From positions 222,549 through 286,548 of the forward strand of contig JAFGBT010000015.1 in NCBI GenBank assembly GCA_016933025.1: a stretch of DNA of 64,000 nt. Reading direction: 5' to 3'. Below are positions 16,798 through 25,133 of this stretch, in pieces. Source of the stretch: Spirochaetota bacterium (lineage in GTDB: Bacteria; Spirochaetota; UBA4802; UBA5550). Below the pieces are notes generated by a model, which did not search any database, was not told where the DNA came from, and saw only the letters and a program-made list of their open reading frames with translations. The first letter of the stretch is position 1, and every line of letters begins with the position of its first letter. Position numbers and translations under genes: made by a program.

Positions 16798-16845
16798 TTG
16801 ACAAATCAACCCTTTTTGATAAATTATTTAACAGATAGGGTTGAT
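16798..16845. promoter_or_regulatory. possible operator: long-armed inverted repeat beside a TTGACA box
   Basis: ATCAACCCT (16805-16813) and AGGGTTGAT (16837-16845) are perfect nine-base inverted copies about 32 bases apart centre to centre, three helical turns. TTGACA at 16798-16803 lies just outside, followed 16 bases later by TAAATT. No plus-strand gene follows directly, so this may drive an untranslated RNA or be an operator for the minus-strand operon. Confidence 0.35.
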
Positions 16846-16886
16846 GTTTGTAGTATCCACCAAATACTCAAATTTCTTCCTATCAT

Positions 16887-16907
16887 GGGGGGCGGTCAAG
16901 GCCCCCC
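16887..16907. terminator. G/C palindrome, terminator-like but without a clear T-tract
   Basis: GGGGGGC at 16887-16893 pairs perfectly with GCCCCCC at 16901-16907 around GGTCAAG. On the plus strand GCTTATTATATA follows, which is only moderately T-rich; on the minus strand no T-run follows. Confidence 0.35.
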
Positions 16908-17136
16908 GCTTATTATATACCTCACCTTTTTACAAATTTTTGCATACCTTTGACCTCAATAAAATGTGAATTTATTAAATGGTAGTGGCGAGCCGCGTTC
17001 TGAAATAATTTTTGCTGTCTGTAAGGTTTTTTTATGTATATTTTTTTTATTTATTGAATAACAGATAACCGATTTTTCATATTTGTTTATTCTAACAGTT
17101 ATTATGTCAACTATTTTTTAACGATTTTCCTTAAAA

Positions 17137-17568
17137 TCAGAGTTTTTGTTCAATCACTCTTGTTGCTTTAGACAGATAAAAAGCCATAAATACCAATGCA
17201 ATGAGCAGGCCGATGATTAAACATAAACCGTACATCCCATTATGAAGCATCATGAATAAAACGGTCAGCTGGGGAATCAGCAGTATAATCATTACGGCCC
17301 ATCTCGCCCAGTTTTCTCCCTTCATTAAGGGTTGCTTGATCAGCATGATGGAAGCAATCCCAAGGGCGATAATTAAACTGCCCATTATTCTATAAGATGC
17401 AAATAGGAGCTGCAGCCATCGGGCGCTTACCTGTTCCTGTGTGATGCCCAGAAATTTTTCGTGGTATGGCAGCATTTTTTGCGTTAGCAAGTATACTGCG
17501 CCGATACACATTCCGGCCGCACAAACCGCATAAAAAAGCAGTGAAGCGATTTTTAAACGCTTGTTCAT
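17137..17568 (-). CDS. small four-helix membrane protein, unknown
   Basis: A 143-residue protein with four predicted membrane segments: IASLLFYAVCAAGMCIGAVY, a segment around RIMGSLIIALGIASIML, WAVMIILLIPQLTVLFMML and LCLIIGLLIALVFMAFYL. The open frame runs back to 17646, but ATG at 17568 follows GGAGGG and gives a normal lysine-rich start (MNKRLKIA). I recognise no family motif. It has the strand of the acyl/radical SAM operon but is 560 bases upstream of it, so cotranscription is doubtful. Confidence 0.7.
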   Translation of the reverse strand: MNKRLKIASLLFYAVCAAGMCIGAVYLLTQKMLPYHEKFLGITQEQVSARWLQLLFASYRIMGSLIIALGIASIMLIKQPLMKGENWARWAVMIILLIPQLTVLFMMLHNGMYGLCLIIGLLIALVFMAFYLSKATRVIEQKL

Positions 17569-17823
17569 TTTAACCCTCCTGGTCAACAATATGCCTCCAT
17601 CGCGATCGATTTGCGATCCGGGCTTTGTGAAACAGTTATTTCTCATGCCCGACTGAAGACGCCTTCTTCAAGGTGCAGGGCAATTCTTCAGGTATGGTAT
17701 TGTTGAATTTTTTTTGTAATTACGGTTGAGCTGACTCGGAAAATTGTCAAGATAATTATTCAATCAACAGCCGACCGGCAGCGGTCCAAAATGATTATTC
17801 ACGGCAAGGGGATGAACAAAAAC

Positions 17824-17852
17824 TTGACAACTGTAACGTTTTCCCCATACAT
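17824..17852 (+). promoter_or_regulatory. candidate sigma-70 promoter of the AMP-ligase-like gene
   Basis: TTGACA at 17824-17829 and ATACAT at 17847-17852 are 17 bases apart, about 90 bases before the ATG at 17943. The -35 is perfect and the -10 weak. Nothing else of note was seen in the 374-base gap 17569-17942. Confidence 0.4.
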
Positions 17853-17942
17853 GAAAAACCATACGGCCTGCTGCAATGCGCCAGTCACGTGCTCTATGTG
17901 CCGTGCGGGCTATGATTTCAATATTGCGCTCTTATTTGAAAA

Positions 17943-19409
17943 ATGAAAATTGACACGCATGAAACAGCCAATATCCATAACCTGCTGGAACGTAATGCGG
18001 CGGAAAAACCCGACGCTCCTTTTTTTATTATTAATCACAAGGCCATTAGCTATTCCGCAGGTTTGTCAGTCGTGGAAAAGCTTGCGGGTTATTTGCGGAA
18101 AATCGGGATCTGCGAAGGCGACAGGGTTGTGCTGAACCTTGGGAACAATCCCGAGTTTATTTTCTGCTTTCTCGCCGTCGCGCAGATAGGTGCCATATCC
18201 GTTTTGGTAAATCCACTGGCGAAAAGATACGAATTGGCGAGTTATGTAAACGCGTCGCGGCCCGCACTGGTGATAACTGATTCTTCACAGATGGGTAATT
18301 TCCAGATCAATAATGAGTTCATTTTCCCCGCTGACAAAATAATTAATATTGATAATAGCATGTCCGGCAACAATCTCCTGAGAGTGATTGAAGGCATGGA
18401 GCCTTATAAAGGCTATAGTAAAAAGTCCGGGAAAGAGGCAGTGTCTATAATCTTCACGTCTGCGATCGAAGGCGAGCCCCTGGGCGCAATGGTTTCGCAT
18501 GCCTGCATATGCGATACGTCGCTGGGCGTCGCGGATTATGCCCTGGATAATGATATGTTCATGGCGGTTCTCCCTCTGTTCCATATTTTTGGACTTATCT
18601 CGTCCTTTATTTCGCCCCTTTTGTGCGGTTTGCCCTTTTATCTGATCGGCTCGTTTTCTCCGAGGAAAATAATTGAGTTTTTCAGGTCCACGAAGGCCAG
18701 CATATTCATTGGTGTGCCGATAATGTATCAGATATTCGATATACTGTTTAAGGATAAAGTTGCTTTTCCTAATATGAGGCTGTGGATATCAGGCGGAGAG
18801 GCACTATCGCCAGCTTTGCAGATAAAATTTAGAGCCCAGTATAATATTGACATCAGGCAGGGGTACGGCCTGACTGAGGCATCTCCCATAGTTGCGTGGA
18901 ATAATACCCGCATAGATAACAAAATAGGAACGGTCGGCACGCCCATGCCGTGGAATGAAGTGAAAATAATGTTGGAGGGGAAAGAGGCGGCCACGGGGGA
19001 ATCTGGCGAAGTTGTCGTCAGGGGGGATAGTGTTACGTCCGGTTATTACGGCAGGCCTGACAAAACAGCCGAAGTGCTTGCCGGTGGATGGCTTCACACC
19101 GGCGATATCGGATCATTTGACGATGTCGGTTATCTGACCATTAAGGGCAGAAAAAAGAATATGATCATAAAAAACGGGTTGAATGTGTACCCCAGAGAGG
19201 TGGAGAGAATCATGAGACATCATCCCTCGATCAGAGAAGCGTATGTCAGGCCGGTCATATCTGAAAGCGATGGCGTCCCGGTTGAAACGCTTTCCGCAAC
19301 GGTTTATTCTGCGGGGGGAGGAGCCCTTACGGTTGAAAATATTATCGAATGGTGCCAGGATAATATGTCCAAATATAAAATACCGGATGTCATTGTGATC
19401 AAGGACTGA
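17943..19409 (+). CDS. AMP-dependent acyl ligase-like protein with degenerate ATP motifs and missing C-terminal lysine motif
   Basis: A 488-residue member of the ANL (acyl-CoA synthetase/adenylation) superfamily. The fold is clear: YGLTEASP (308-315), the TGD motif within GGWLHTGDIG (386-388), and KGRKKNMIIKNGLNVYPREVE-like hinge residues. However the phosphate-binding loop, normally T-S-G-T-T-G-x-P-K, reads TSAIEGEPL at 172-180, losing the glycine, both threonines and the lysine. The chain ends at KIPDVIVIKD, before the motif that carries the catalytic lysine. It may therefore not adenylate normally. No strong Shine-Dalgarno is seen. It is divergent from the KAS III operon and shares its AT-rich codon choice, so it probably belongs to the same pathway. 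Confidence 0.85.
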   Translation: MKIDTHETANIHNLLERNAAEKPDAPFFIINHKAISYSAGLSVVEKLAGYLRKIGICEGDRVVLNLGNNPEFIFCFLAVAQIGAISVLVNPLAKRYELASYVNASRPALVITDSSQMGNFQINNEFIFPADKIINIDNSMSGNNLLRVIEGMEPYKGYSKKSGKEAVSIIFTSAIEGEPLGAMVSHACICDTSLGVADYALDNDMFMAVLPLFHIFGLISSFISPLLCGLPFYLIGSFSPRKIIEFFRSTKASIFIGVPIMYQIFDILFKDKVAFPNMRLWISGGEALSPALQIKFRAQYNIDIRQGYGLTEASPIVAWNNTRIDNKIGTVGTPMPWNEVKIMLEGKEAATGESGEVVVRGDSVTSGYYGRPDKTAEVLAGGWLHTGDIGSFDDVGYLTIKGRKKNMIIKNGLNVYPREVERIMRHHPSIREAYVRPVISESDGVPVETLSATVYSAGGGALTVENIIEWCQDNMSKYKIPDVIVIKD

Positions 19410-19598
19410 ATCGTGCGTCTGGAGGGGCCGATGATGCCATGACGGGCGCGATGCTTCAGGTGCCAGCCCGTGCGCATGGGCTGGCGGGGCGCGAAGACGC
19501 AAATATGACTTGATTTATTTCATCATGCAATATATTATCCCGTGATAGTGAGGGCAGTTTTTCCGGAATAAAATTTTAAAAATACCGGCAGGAATGAA

Positions 19599-20984
19599 AT
19601 GACTGGTGAGAAGAAGAAGCCCTGGGGAGGGCGTTTCACCGGAGAGCTTTCGGGCATCGGGGAGAAGATTTCGGCGTCGATCGACTGTGATGCGCGCCTC
19701 TACCGCCAGGACATCCGCGGGTCGATGGCCCACGCGAAGATGCTGCGCCGCATTGGCATCCTCAGTGAGAAGGAATTGAAAGACATCCTCGCCGGCCTAT
19801 CTGGCATCGAGAAGGAGATCGAGGCGGGGACCTTCACGTTTTCCCGTTCCCTGGAGGATATCCACATGAATATAGAGGCGGCGCTAACCGAGCGCGTCGG
19901 GGACGCGGGCCGCAAGCTCCACACGGCCCGCTCACGGAACGACCAGGTGGCTCTCGACACCCGCCTCTACATACGCGATGAATCGGCCGGGATCAGGGGC
20001 CTGATAAAGAGCATGATCGGCGTCCTTATCAGCCAGGCGGAAAAGAATGCGGATGTTGTCATGCCCGGCTACACACACCTTCAGGTGGCGCAACCGGTCC
20101 TCTTCGCCCATCACATGCTCGCCTACGCATGGGGGCTGCTGCGAGATGCCGGGAGGCTCGACGCGGCGGTTCGCTCTTGTGGAGAGCTGCCGCTCGGGTC
20201 CGGGGCCCTGGCGGGACTCAATTACCCGGTGGACCGCGATTTCGTGCGCGGCGAGCTGGGACTTGACGGGATCGCCCGAAACTCCATGGACGCCGTGAGT
20301 GATCGCGATTTTGTGCTGGACTTCTGCTATTTCGCCGCCGTGTGCGGCGTCCGCCTCTCCCGTCTCTGCGAGGAGCTGGTCCTCTGGTCGTCGGCAGAGT
20401 TCGGATTCGTCCGTCTTTCCGATTCGGTTACCACAGGGTCCTCCATCATGCCGCAGAAGCGAAATCCCGACATTGCCGAGCTCGTCAGGGGAAAATCGGG
20501 AAGGCTTGCCGGGAACCTTTCGGCGCTCATCACCATCCTGAAGGGGCTGCCGATGGCGTACAACCGGGACCTGCAGGAGGATAAGGAGCGGCTGTTTGAC
20601 TCCATGGATACCATCAGGTTGGCCCTGGCCGGGATGATTGAGACGCTCTCGACGATGACGGTCAACGCCGCGCGGATGAAGGAGTCGGTCTACCGCAATT
20701 TCTCGACTGCGACGGACATAGCCGACTATCTGGTCCGCAAGGGCGTCCCGTTCCGGAAGTCCCACGAGATCGTGGGTAACATCGTCCGTTCCTGCGAGGA
20801 GAGCGGGACCGACTTTTTCACCATGAAGGCGGCCGATTTCAGGAATTTTTTTCCGGATTTCGACGATGATATAACCGATGTCGTTGACCCGGCCCAGTCG
20901 ATCGAGCGCAAGATATCCCCCGGGGGGACGTCGAAGAAAGAAGTTATGGCTCAGATAGAGGATCTGAAGAAGCGAATCAGGTGA
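19599..20984 (+). CDS. argH: argininosuccinate lyase
   Basis: ArgH splits argininosuccinate into arginine and fumarate, the last step of arginine synthesis, and works as a cytosolic tetramer. The 461 residues match the family length. It starts KPWGGRFTGELSGIGEKISA, has ARSRNDQVALDTRL and the signature GSSIMPQKRNPDIAELVRGK, whose serine is the catalytic residue of the superfamily. ATG at 19599 follows GGCAGGAA. Codons are strongly GC-ending compared with the gene just upstream. No other arg gene is near, so it is a single-gene locus, perhaps read together with the aminotransferase 144 bases downstream. Confidence 0.97.
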   Translation: MTGEKKKPWGGRFTGELSGIGEKISASIDCDARLYRQDIRGSMAHAKMLRRIGILSEKELKDILAGLSGIEKEIEAGTFTFSRSLEDIHMNIEAALTERVGDAGRKLHTARSRNDQVALDTRLYIRDESAGIRGLIKSMIGVLISQAEKNADVVMPGYTHLQVAQPVLFAHHMLAYAWGLLRDAGRLDAAVRSCGELPLGSGALAGLNYPVDRDFVRGELGLDGIARNSMDAVSDRDFVLDFCYFAAVCGVRLSRLCEELVLWSSAEFGFVRLSDSVTTGSSIMPQKRNPDIAELVRGKSGRLAGNLSALITILKGLPMAYNRDLQEDKERLFDSMDTIRLALAGMIETLSTMTVNAARMKESVYRNFSTATDIADYLVRKGVPFRKSHEIVGNIVRSCEESGTDFFTMKAADFRNFFPDFDDDITDVVDPAQSIERKISPGGTSKKEVMAQIEDLKKRIR

Positions 20985-21127
20985 CGCGCGCCCGACCGGT
21001 CTTGCCGCCCGGCGAAAATTTATCCGCCCGCATCTTTATCCTTGACATTTTTTGTCATGATGATCAAGACTATCCCTTAACCAAAAAATGCATATACGGG
21101 CGTGAGTTATACAAGCAGGACACGGAT

Positions 21128-22162
21128 ATGAACAAGCAGGCAAAGACAAAAGCGGCACTGGACTGGAAAAACTTGCCGTTCGATTATCACAAGACGGATT
21201 TCAACATCCGCTATTACTGGAAAAACTCGTCATGGTCGGCAGGGGAACTGGTTTCCGACGAGTATATACCCCTCCACATGGCGGCCCCGACCCTCCATTA
21301 CGGTCAGGAGGCCTTTGAGGGATTGAAGGGATTTGAGACCGCTGACGGCAGGTCGGTGGTCTTTCGTCCGCTGGAAAACGCCCATCGTCTCCAGAGAAGC
21401 AGCGAGCGGCTGTTCATTCCGCCGATTCCCGACGAGTTGTTCATGGAAGCGGTGCATAAAGTGGTGCAGGCAAACATAAAGTACCTGCCGCCATACGGCA
21501 CCGGGGCCAGTCTTTACATACGCCCCCTGGTCATCGGCATCGGGGCGAGGGTCGGCCTCGGCCCGGCTTCAGAGTACCTGTTCATAATGTTCGCGACGCC
21601 GGTAGGCCCCTATTATAAGGGTGGCTTCAAGCCGATCAAGGCGCTGGTCGTGGAGGATTTCGACCGGGCCGCTCCGATGGGAGTGGGAGACTGCAAGGTC
21701 GGCGGCAATTACGCGGCCGGTCTGGGCGGCGCGCATTTTGGCAAGGAGCGGGGCTATCCGATAGTGCTCTACCTTGATTCGCGAGAGAAGCGGTACATCG
21801 ATGAGTTCAGCACGTCGAACTTTATCGCCATCAGAGACAACAGCTATATCACGCCCAAGTCGCGCAGCATTCTGCCGAGCATCACCAACGACAGCCTTTC
21901 GGTCATCGCTCAGGACATGGGCATGATCGTCGAGCGGCGCCCTGTTGAGATACGCGAGCTCGAGACTTTTAACGAGGTCGGCGCGGTGGGCACCGCTGCG
22001 GTCATCACGCCGGTTAACCTGATACGCTACCGCGACAGGGAGTACAGTTTCGGCGACACGGAGGACGCGGGCCCGGTGATCAAGAAGCTGTACGACCGCC
22101 TCACGAGGATACAGACCGGCGACTACGAGGACAAGTTCGGCTGGCTGTACGAAGTGAAATAA
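21128..22162 (+). CDS. ilvE: branched-chain amino acid aminotransferase
   Basis: A 344-residue class IV PLP-dependent aminotransferase that interconverts leucine, isoleucine and valine with their 2-oxo acids. It has LHYGQEAFEGLKGFETADGR near the start, IRPLVIGIGARVGLGPASEY, the PLP lysine in GDCKVGGNYAAG, and a C-terminal FNEVGAVGTAAVITPV phosphate-binding segment. These favour the longer ilvE type II (BCAT) group. The open frame reaches 20981 inside the argH end, but the ATG at 21128 gives the normal N-terminus; its Shine-Dalgarno is weak. Palindromic repeats follow the stop. Confidence 0.93.
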   Translation: MNKQAKTKAALDWKNLPFDYHKTDFNIRYYWKNSSWSAGELVSDEYIPLHMAAPTLHYGQEAFEGLKGFETADGRSVVFRPLENAHRLQRSSERLFIPPIPDELFMEAVHKVVQANIKYLPPYGTGASLYIRPLVIGIGARVGLGPASEYLFIMFATPVGPYYKGGFKPIKALVVEDFDRAAPMGVGDCKVGGNYAAGLGGAHFGKERGYPIVLYLDSREKRYIDEFSTSNFIAIRDNSYITPKSRSILPSITNDSLSVIAQDMGMIVERRPVEIRELETFNEVGAVGTAAVITPVNLIRYRDREYSFGDTEDAGPVIKKLYDRLTRIQTGDYEDKFGWLYEVK

Positions 22163-22174
22163 TAATTGTTGATC

Positions 22175-22300
22175 AACCCCCCTAAATCCCCCCAAGGGGG
22201 ACTTGAGTAATTTATCATGAAACCAACACCCCTCTCCCTGTGGGAGAGGGGCAGGGGTGAGGGCAAGCCCCCCTCTGGGGGGTTGGGGGGCTCGCCGGAG
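22175..22300. repeat. dispersed G/C palindromic repeats
   Basis: Two elements lie back to back after ilvE. The first reads ACCCCCCTAAATCCCCCC followed by AAGGGGGACTT. The second is a perfect ten-base palindrome CCCCTCTCCC-TGT-GGGAGAGGGG at 22229-22251, then GCAGGGGTGAGGG and a C6/G6 stem. Such motifs are widespread extragenic elements in bacteria. They could also act as a weak bidirectional barrier between the convergent genes. Confidence 0.6.
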
Positions 22301-22951
22301 TTATCTCCCCATGTATTTCTTCAATATCCCTGCCAGTACGTCCTGGCCCGTCTTGTTAAGGTGGACCGGGTCAATTGCGTAATTCGGGTTGAGACCCCCG
22401 TCTTTGAAGAGACTCGGATATACATTGACGTAGATCGCGCCCCCCCTGCGGCACGTGCGCTCAAGCAGGGCGTTCAGCCGCTGTATGTCCATGTTCGTGA
22501 CGATGATCTTCGGGTTGACCGGAAGATTGCTGATACAGTAGACCTTTCTGCAGAACGACCGGTAGTAGCCTATGATTTCGGCGTAATTGCGGCCGATCTT
22601 CTCTTGAGGGGTCATCTTCAACAGGTCGTTGCCGCCGACCAGGAGGACGATGGCGACTGGCTGCAGGCGACGGACCTTCTCCTTTCGTTTGAGCACGTCT
22701 TCTGAGGTGCTGCCGCGGTACGCCAGATTACAGGCCGGTTGATTGAAATAGCACTGGAAGTCGGTCAGCTCCACATTGCTGTCGCCTTCAAAGACCAGGC
22801 ACCCCTCGATGCAGGCCTTTTTGTTGTTCTCCTGGATTTTTGCGATGTGCTGCCTGATTTTTTCCAGGTTTCTCGTCTGTTTCCGTGCGCAGCCGAAGGC
22901 GACCGCAGTCGCGACAATGCACGCGAATAGTATAAGCCTGTTCTGTTTCAT
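22301..22951 (-). CDS. SGNH/GDSL-type hydrolase lipoprotein
   Basis: A 216-residue predicted lipoprotein: signal MKQNRLILFACIVATAVAFG with Cys21 as the lipid site. The mature part has the four SGNH blocks: FEGDSNVEL (catalytic Ser in GDS), a Gly in block II, LLVGGNDLLKM (block III Asn) and IDPVHLNKTG (block V Asp-x-x-His). These enzymes hydrolyse esters, often acetyl groups on polysaccharides or lipid esters. The substrate is unknown. It is on the minus strand and stands alone, convergent with ilvE. Confidence 0.85.
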   Translation of the reverse strand: MKQNRLILFACIVATAVAFGCARKQTRNLEKIRQHIAKIQENNKKACIEGCLVFEGDSNVELTDFQCYFNQPACNLAYRGSTSEDVLKRKEKVRRLQPVAIVLLVGGNDLLKMTPQEKIGRNYAEIIGYYRSFCRKVYCISNLPVNPKIIVTNMDIQRLNALLERTCRRGGAIYVNVYPSLFKDGGLNPNYAIDPVHLNKTGQDVLAGILKKYMGR

Positions 22952-23073
22952 AACGTCTCTGTTTCCAGGATTGAATTCAGCAATTCCGAAACCGGCGGGT
23001 ATGCAGAGAGCACGCCTGTTTTTCGCTTCGGGTCGCCGCCGTCGGAGAACGCGGCATCGGCGCCCCGGAAACG

Positions 23074-23268
23074 TTATGTAGACGTTACCCTCTCGGCCTG
23101 TACGGCGAGATATTTGACCAGGGTTTGTTCGGTTATTGCACCCATGGTGACCAGGATGATCCCTATCAGGCCTCCCTCTTTTTTCTGGATCTCTATGGCC
23201 TTATCCAATTGTTCCTTGGTAATTTCCTTGCTTTCAAGGAGTATCTCACCCAATAACGGTCTCGACAT
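23074..23268 (-). CDS. stand-alone MshEN-like (GspE/PilB N-terminal) domain protein
   Basis: Only 64 residues. MSRPLLGEILLESKEITKEQ, then LDKAIEIQKKEGGLIGIILV and TEQTLVKYLAVQ match the N-terminal domain found on type II secretion and type IV pilus ATPases, which in some proteins binds cyclic di-GMP. No ATPase domain follows; the stop is clear. Free-standing copies occur and are thought to be regulators or adaptors. Its start has GGAAGGCC ahead. It is not linked to any secretion gene here. Confidence 0.75.
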   Translation of the reverse strand: MSRPLLGEILLESKEITKEQLDKAIEIQKKEGGLIGIILVTMGAITEQTLVKYLAVQAERVTST

Positions 23269-23380
23269 GGCCTTCCTCCCACATTAATGATATCAGGCAT
23301 AAAAAAAGTGATTTGCCGTATAATTTCTTCCATGACCCCGCGGCAGCGCGCTCACGATGCTGCCCGTCGGCCGTATCGTA

Positions 23381-24868
23381 TTATAATAACAGTCTCGTGA
23401 TCGCGTCTTTCCAGATGGCGATCTGGTGTTCCCGCTCAGACTTGCTCATCCCCGGGCTGAACTTCGACGATATTATATTGTTTTTCGCGATATCGCCGAT
23501 GGTGCCGAACACCCCGCCCGTTATTCCGGCCAGATAGGCGGCCCCCAGGGCGGTGGATTCAGTAATCTCGGGGAGGAGCACCGGTATATTCAGGATGTCC
23601 GCCTGGAACTGCATTAGGAACCCGTTCTTGGTGGCCCCTCCGTCGACGCGCAGCTCCTGCACCGCCGTGCCAGTGTCCTCCTGCATCGCCTCGACCAGGT
23701 CTCGCGACTGGAGCGCAATGGACTTGAGCGCCGCCATCACAATTTCCTCCCGAGTGGTGTCTCTGGTCAACCCAAAAATCGCTCCCCGGGCGTTCATGTT
23801 CCAGTGCGGGGCCCCCAGCCCGACAAATGCGGGGACAAGGACCACATTGCTCTCCTTGGCGACGGATTTTGCCATCTCCTCCGATTCGGCGCTGTTGGCG
23901 AAAAATTTTAGATAGTCCCGGAGCCACTGGACGACGGCACCGGCGATGAATACCGAACCCTCCAAGGCGTAGACCGGGCGGCCATGGTTATCGCAGGCCA
24001 GCGTCGTGAGGAGGCCGTTTTTGGAGATGGTGAAATCGTCGCCGTTGTTCATGAGCAGAAAGCAGCCGGTGCCGTAGGTGTTTTTCGATGTCCCCGGCGT
24101 TACGCAGTTCTGGCCGACCATGGCCGCCTGCTGGTCCCCGGCGATGCCGCCGATAACGATACCGTCCGGGAGGCCGGGGGCGTTTTTCGTGACGCCGAAT
24201 CGGGAAGCGGATGCCTTCACCTCGGGGAGGACCTTTTTGGGCACTGACAGTATCTCGAGCAGGTCGGAGGACCACTTTTTTCGTTTTATATCGAACATGA
24301 GGGTGCGGGACGCGTTGGTGAAGTCTGTCGCGTGCGTTTCGCCTCCGGTCAGCTTCCATAATATCCAGGTATCGATGGTGCCGAACAGGAGCTTACCGCT
24401 CTCGGCGAGTGTGCGCGCTCCCTGCACGTTGTCAAGGATCCACTTGACCTTGGTGCCGGAAAAGTAGGCGTCGATAACCAGGCCGGTCGTCTCCCTGAAG
24501 GTCTTTTCGTGCCCCCCCTTTTTCAGCTCGTTGCAGAGGTCGGTGGTGCGGCGGCACTGCCACACAATGGCATTGTATACCGGTTTGCCGGTATTCCTGT
24601 CCCAGAGGAGCGCGGTCTCCCTCTGGTTGGTAATGCCGATCGCGATGGCGTCCGAGGGGGAAAGGCCGCCCTTCTCAATGGCCTCGGGGATGAGGGCGCT
24701 CACGGACGTCCAGATCTCTTCCGCGTCGTGCTCCACCCATCCCGGCTTGGGGAAATACTGGGTGAACTCCCTGTAGGCGCTGGAAACAGGGAGGCCATTT
24801 TCGTCAAAGCAGTACACCCTGTTTCCCGTCGTGCCCAGATCGATCGCGATTATGTAACGTTTTCCCAT
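23381..24868 (-). CDS. glpK: glycerol kinase
   Basis: GlpK phosphorylates glycerol with ATP to glycerol 3-phosphate, feeding lipid synthesis and glycolysis. The 495 residues are full length for the FGGY kinase family. Seen are the N-terminal ATP-binding IAIDLGTTGNRVYCFDENG, ITNQRETALLWDR, GIAGDQQAAMVGQNCVTPG, the FGGY-type signature around STALGAAYLAG, and a C-terminal GGVFGTIGDIAKNN. No glycerol facilitator or dehydrogenase gene adjoins it. A good promoter lies directly upstream. Confidence 0.95.
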   Translation of the reverse strand: MGKRYIIAIDLGTTGNRVYCFDENGLPVSSAYREFTQYFPKPGWVEHDAEEIWTSVSALIPEAIEKGGLSPSDAIAIGITNQRETALLWDRNTGKPVYNAIVWQCRRTTDLCNELKKGGHEKTFRETTGLVIDAYFSGTKVKWILDNVQGARTLAESGKLLFGTIDTWILWKLTGGETHATDFTNASRTLMFDIKRKKWSSDLLEILSVPKKVLPEVKASASRFGVTKNAPGLPDGIVIGGIAGDQQAAMVGQNCVTPGTSKNTYGTGCFLLMNNGDDFTISKNGLLTTLACDNHGRPVYALEGSVFIAGAVVQWLRDYLKFFANSAESEEMAKSVAKESNVVLVPAFVGLGAPHWNMNARGAIFGLTRDTTREEIVMAALKSIALQSRDLVEAMQEDTGTAVQELRVDGGATKNGFLMQFQADILNIPVLLPEITESTALGAAYLAGITGGVFGTIGDIAKNNIISSKFSPGMSKSEREHQIAIWKDAITRLLL

Positions 24869-24908
24869 TGAGGCCTCGGTCGTAGGGGCTTTAATTAAGC
24901 GCAGTCTG

Positions 24909-24938
24909 ATAGTAGTAGGCAGTAAAATACAATGTCAA
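24909..24938 (-). promoter_or_regulatory. sigma-70 promoter of glpK
   Basis: On the minus strand TTGACA (24938-24933) and TACTAT (24914-24909) are 18 bases apart and about 40 bases before the glpK ATG. Confidence 0.55.
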
Positions 24939-25133
24939 TTAAAAATTAATCCAATCGGGTTGATAATTAGCTATAAATTTACGTGCGTGAACGGCATTTC
25001 CTCAATCCCTGTGCGGGAACGGCTTTTTACTTGGCGCCACCCTTTCTTTTGTCGATATTATAATAGCGGATTCCGCTGTATTCGGACTGCGGGAAGGTCT
25101 GGCAATACGATTCAAATATTCGGTAACCAACTG

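Larger units (their letters stand above)
16574..17136. other. AT-rich intergenic region with several inverted repeats, upstream of the acyl/radical SAM operon
   Basis: No gene was found in these 563 bases. It holds a bulged hairpin at about 16661-16711 (GTCAGGCC/GGCTGAC inside TTGCTC/GAGCAA). It also has two nested inverted repeats: GAAATTTGAG at 16756-16765 with CTCAAATTTC at 16867-16876, and ATCAACCCT at 16805-16813 with AGGGTTGAT at 16837-16845. A G/C palindrome follows at 16887-16907. I could not find a convincing minus-strand promoter for the operon. Confidence 0.5.

Noticed and set aside
16887..16907. Perfect G/C palindrome as a definite terminator
   Set aside because: No proper T-tract on either strand and too far from the neighbouring stops, so listed only as a weak candidate.
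19380..19530. Programmed frameshift restoring the C-terminal ligase motif
   Set aside because: The alternative frame gives only a weak partial match without the essential lysine, and no slippery sequence is evident.
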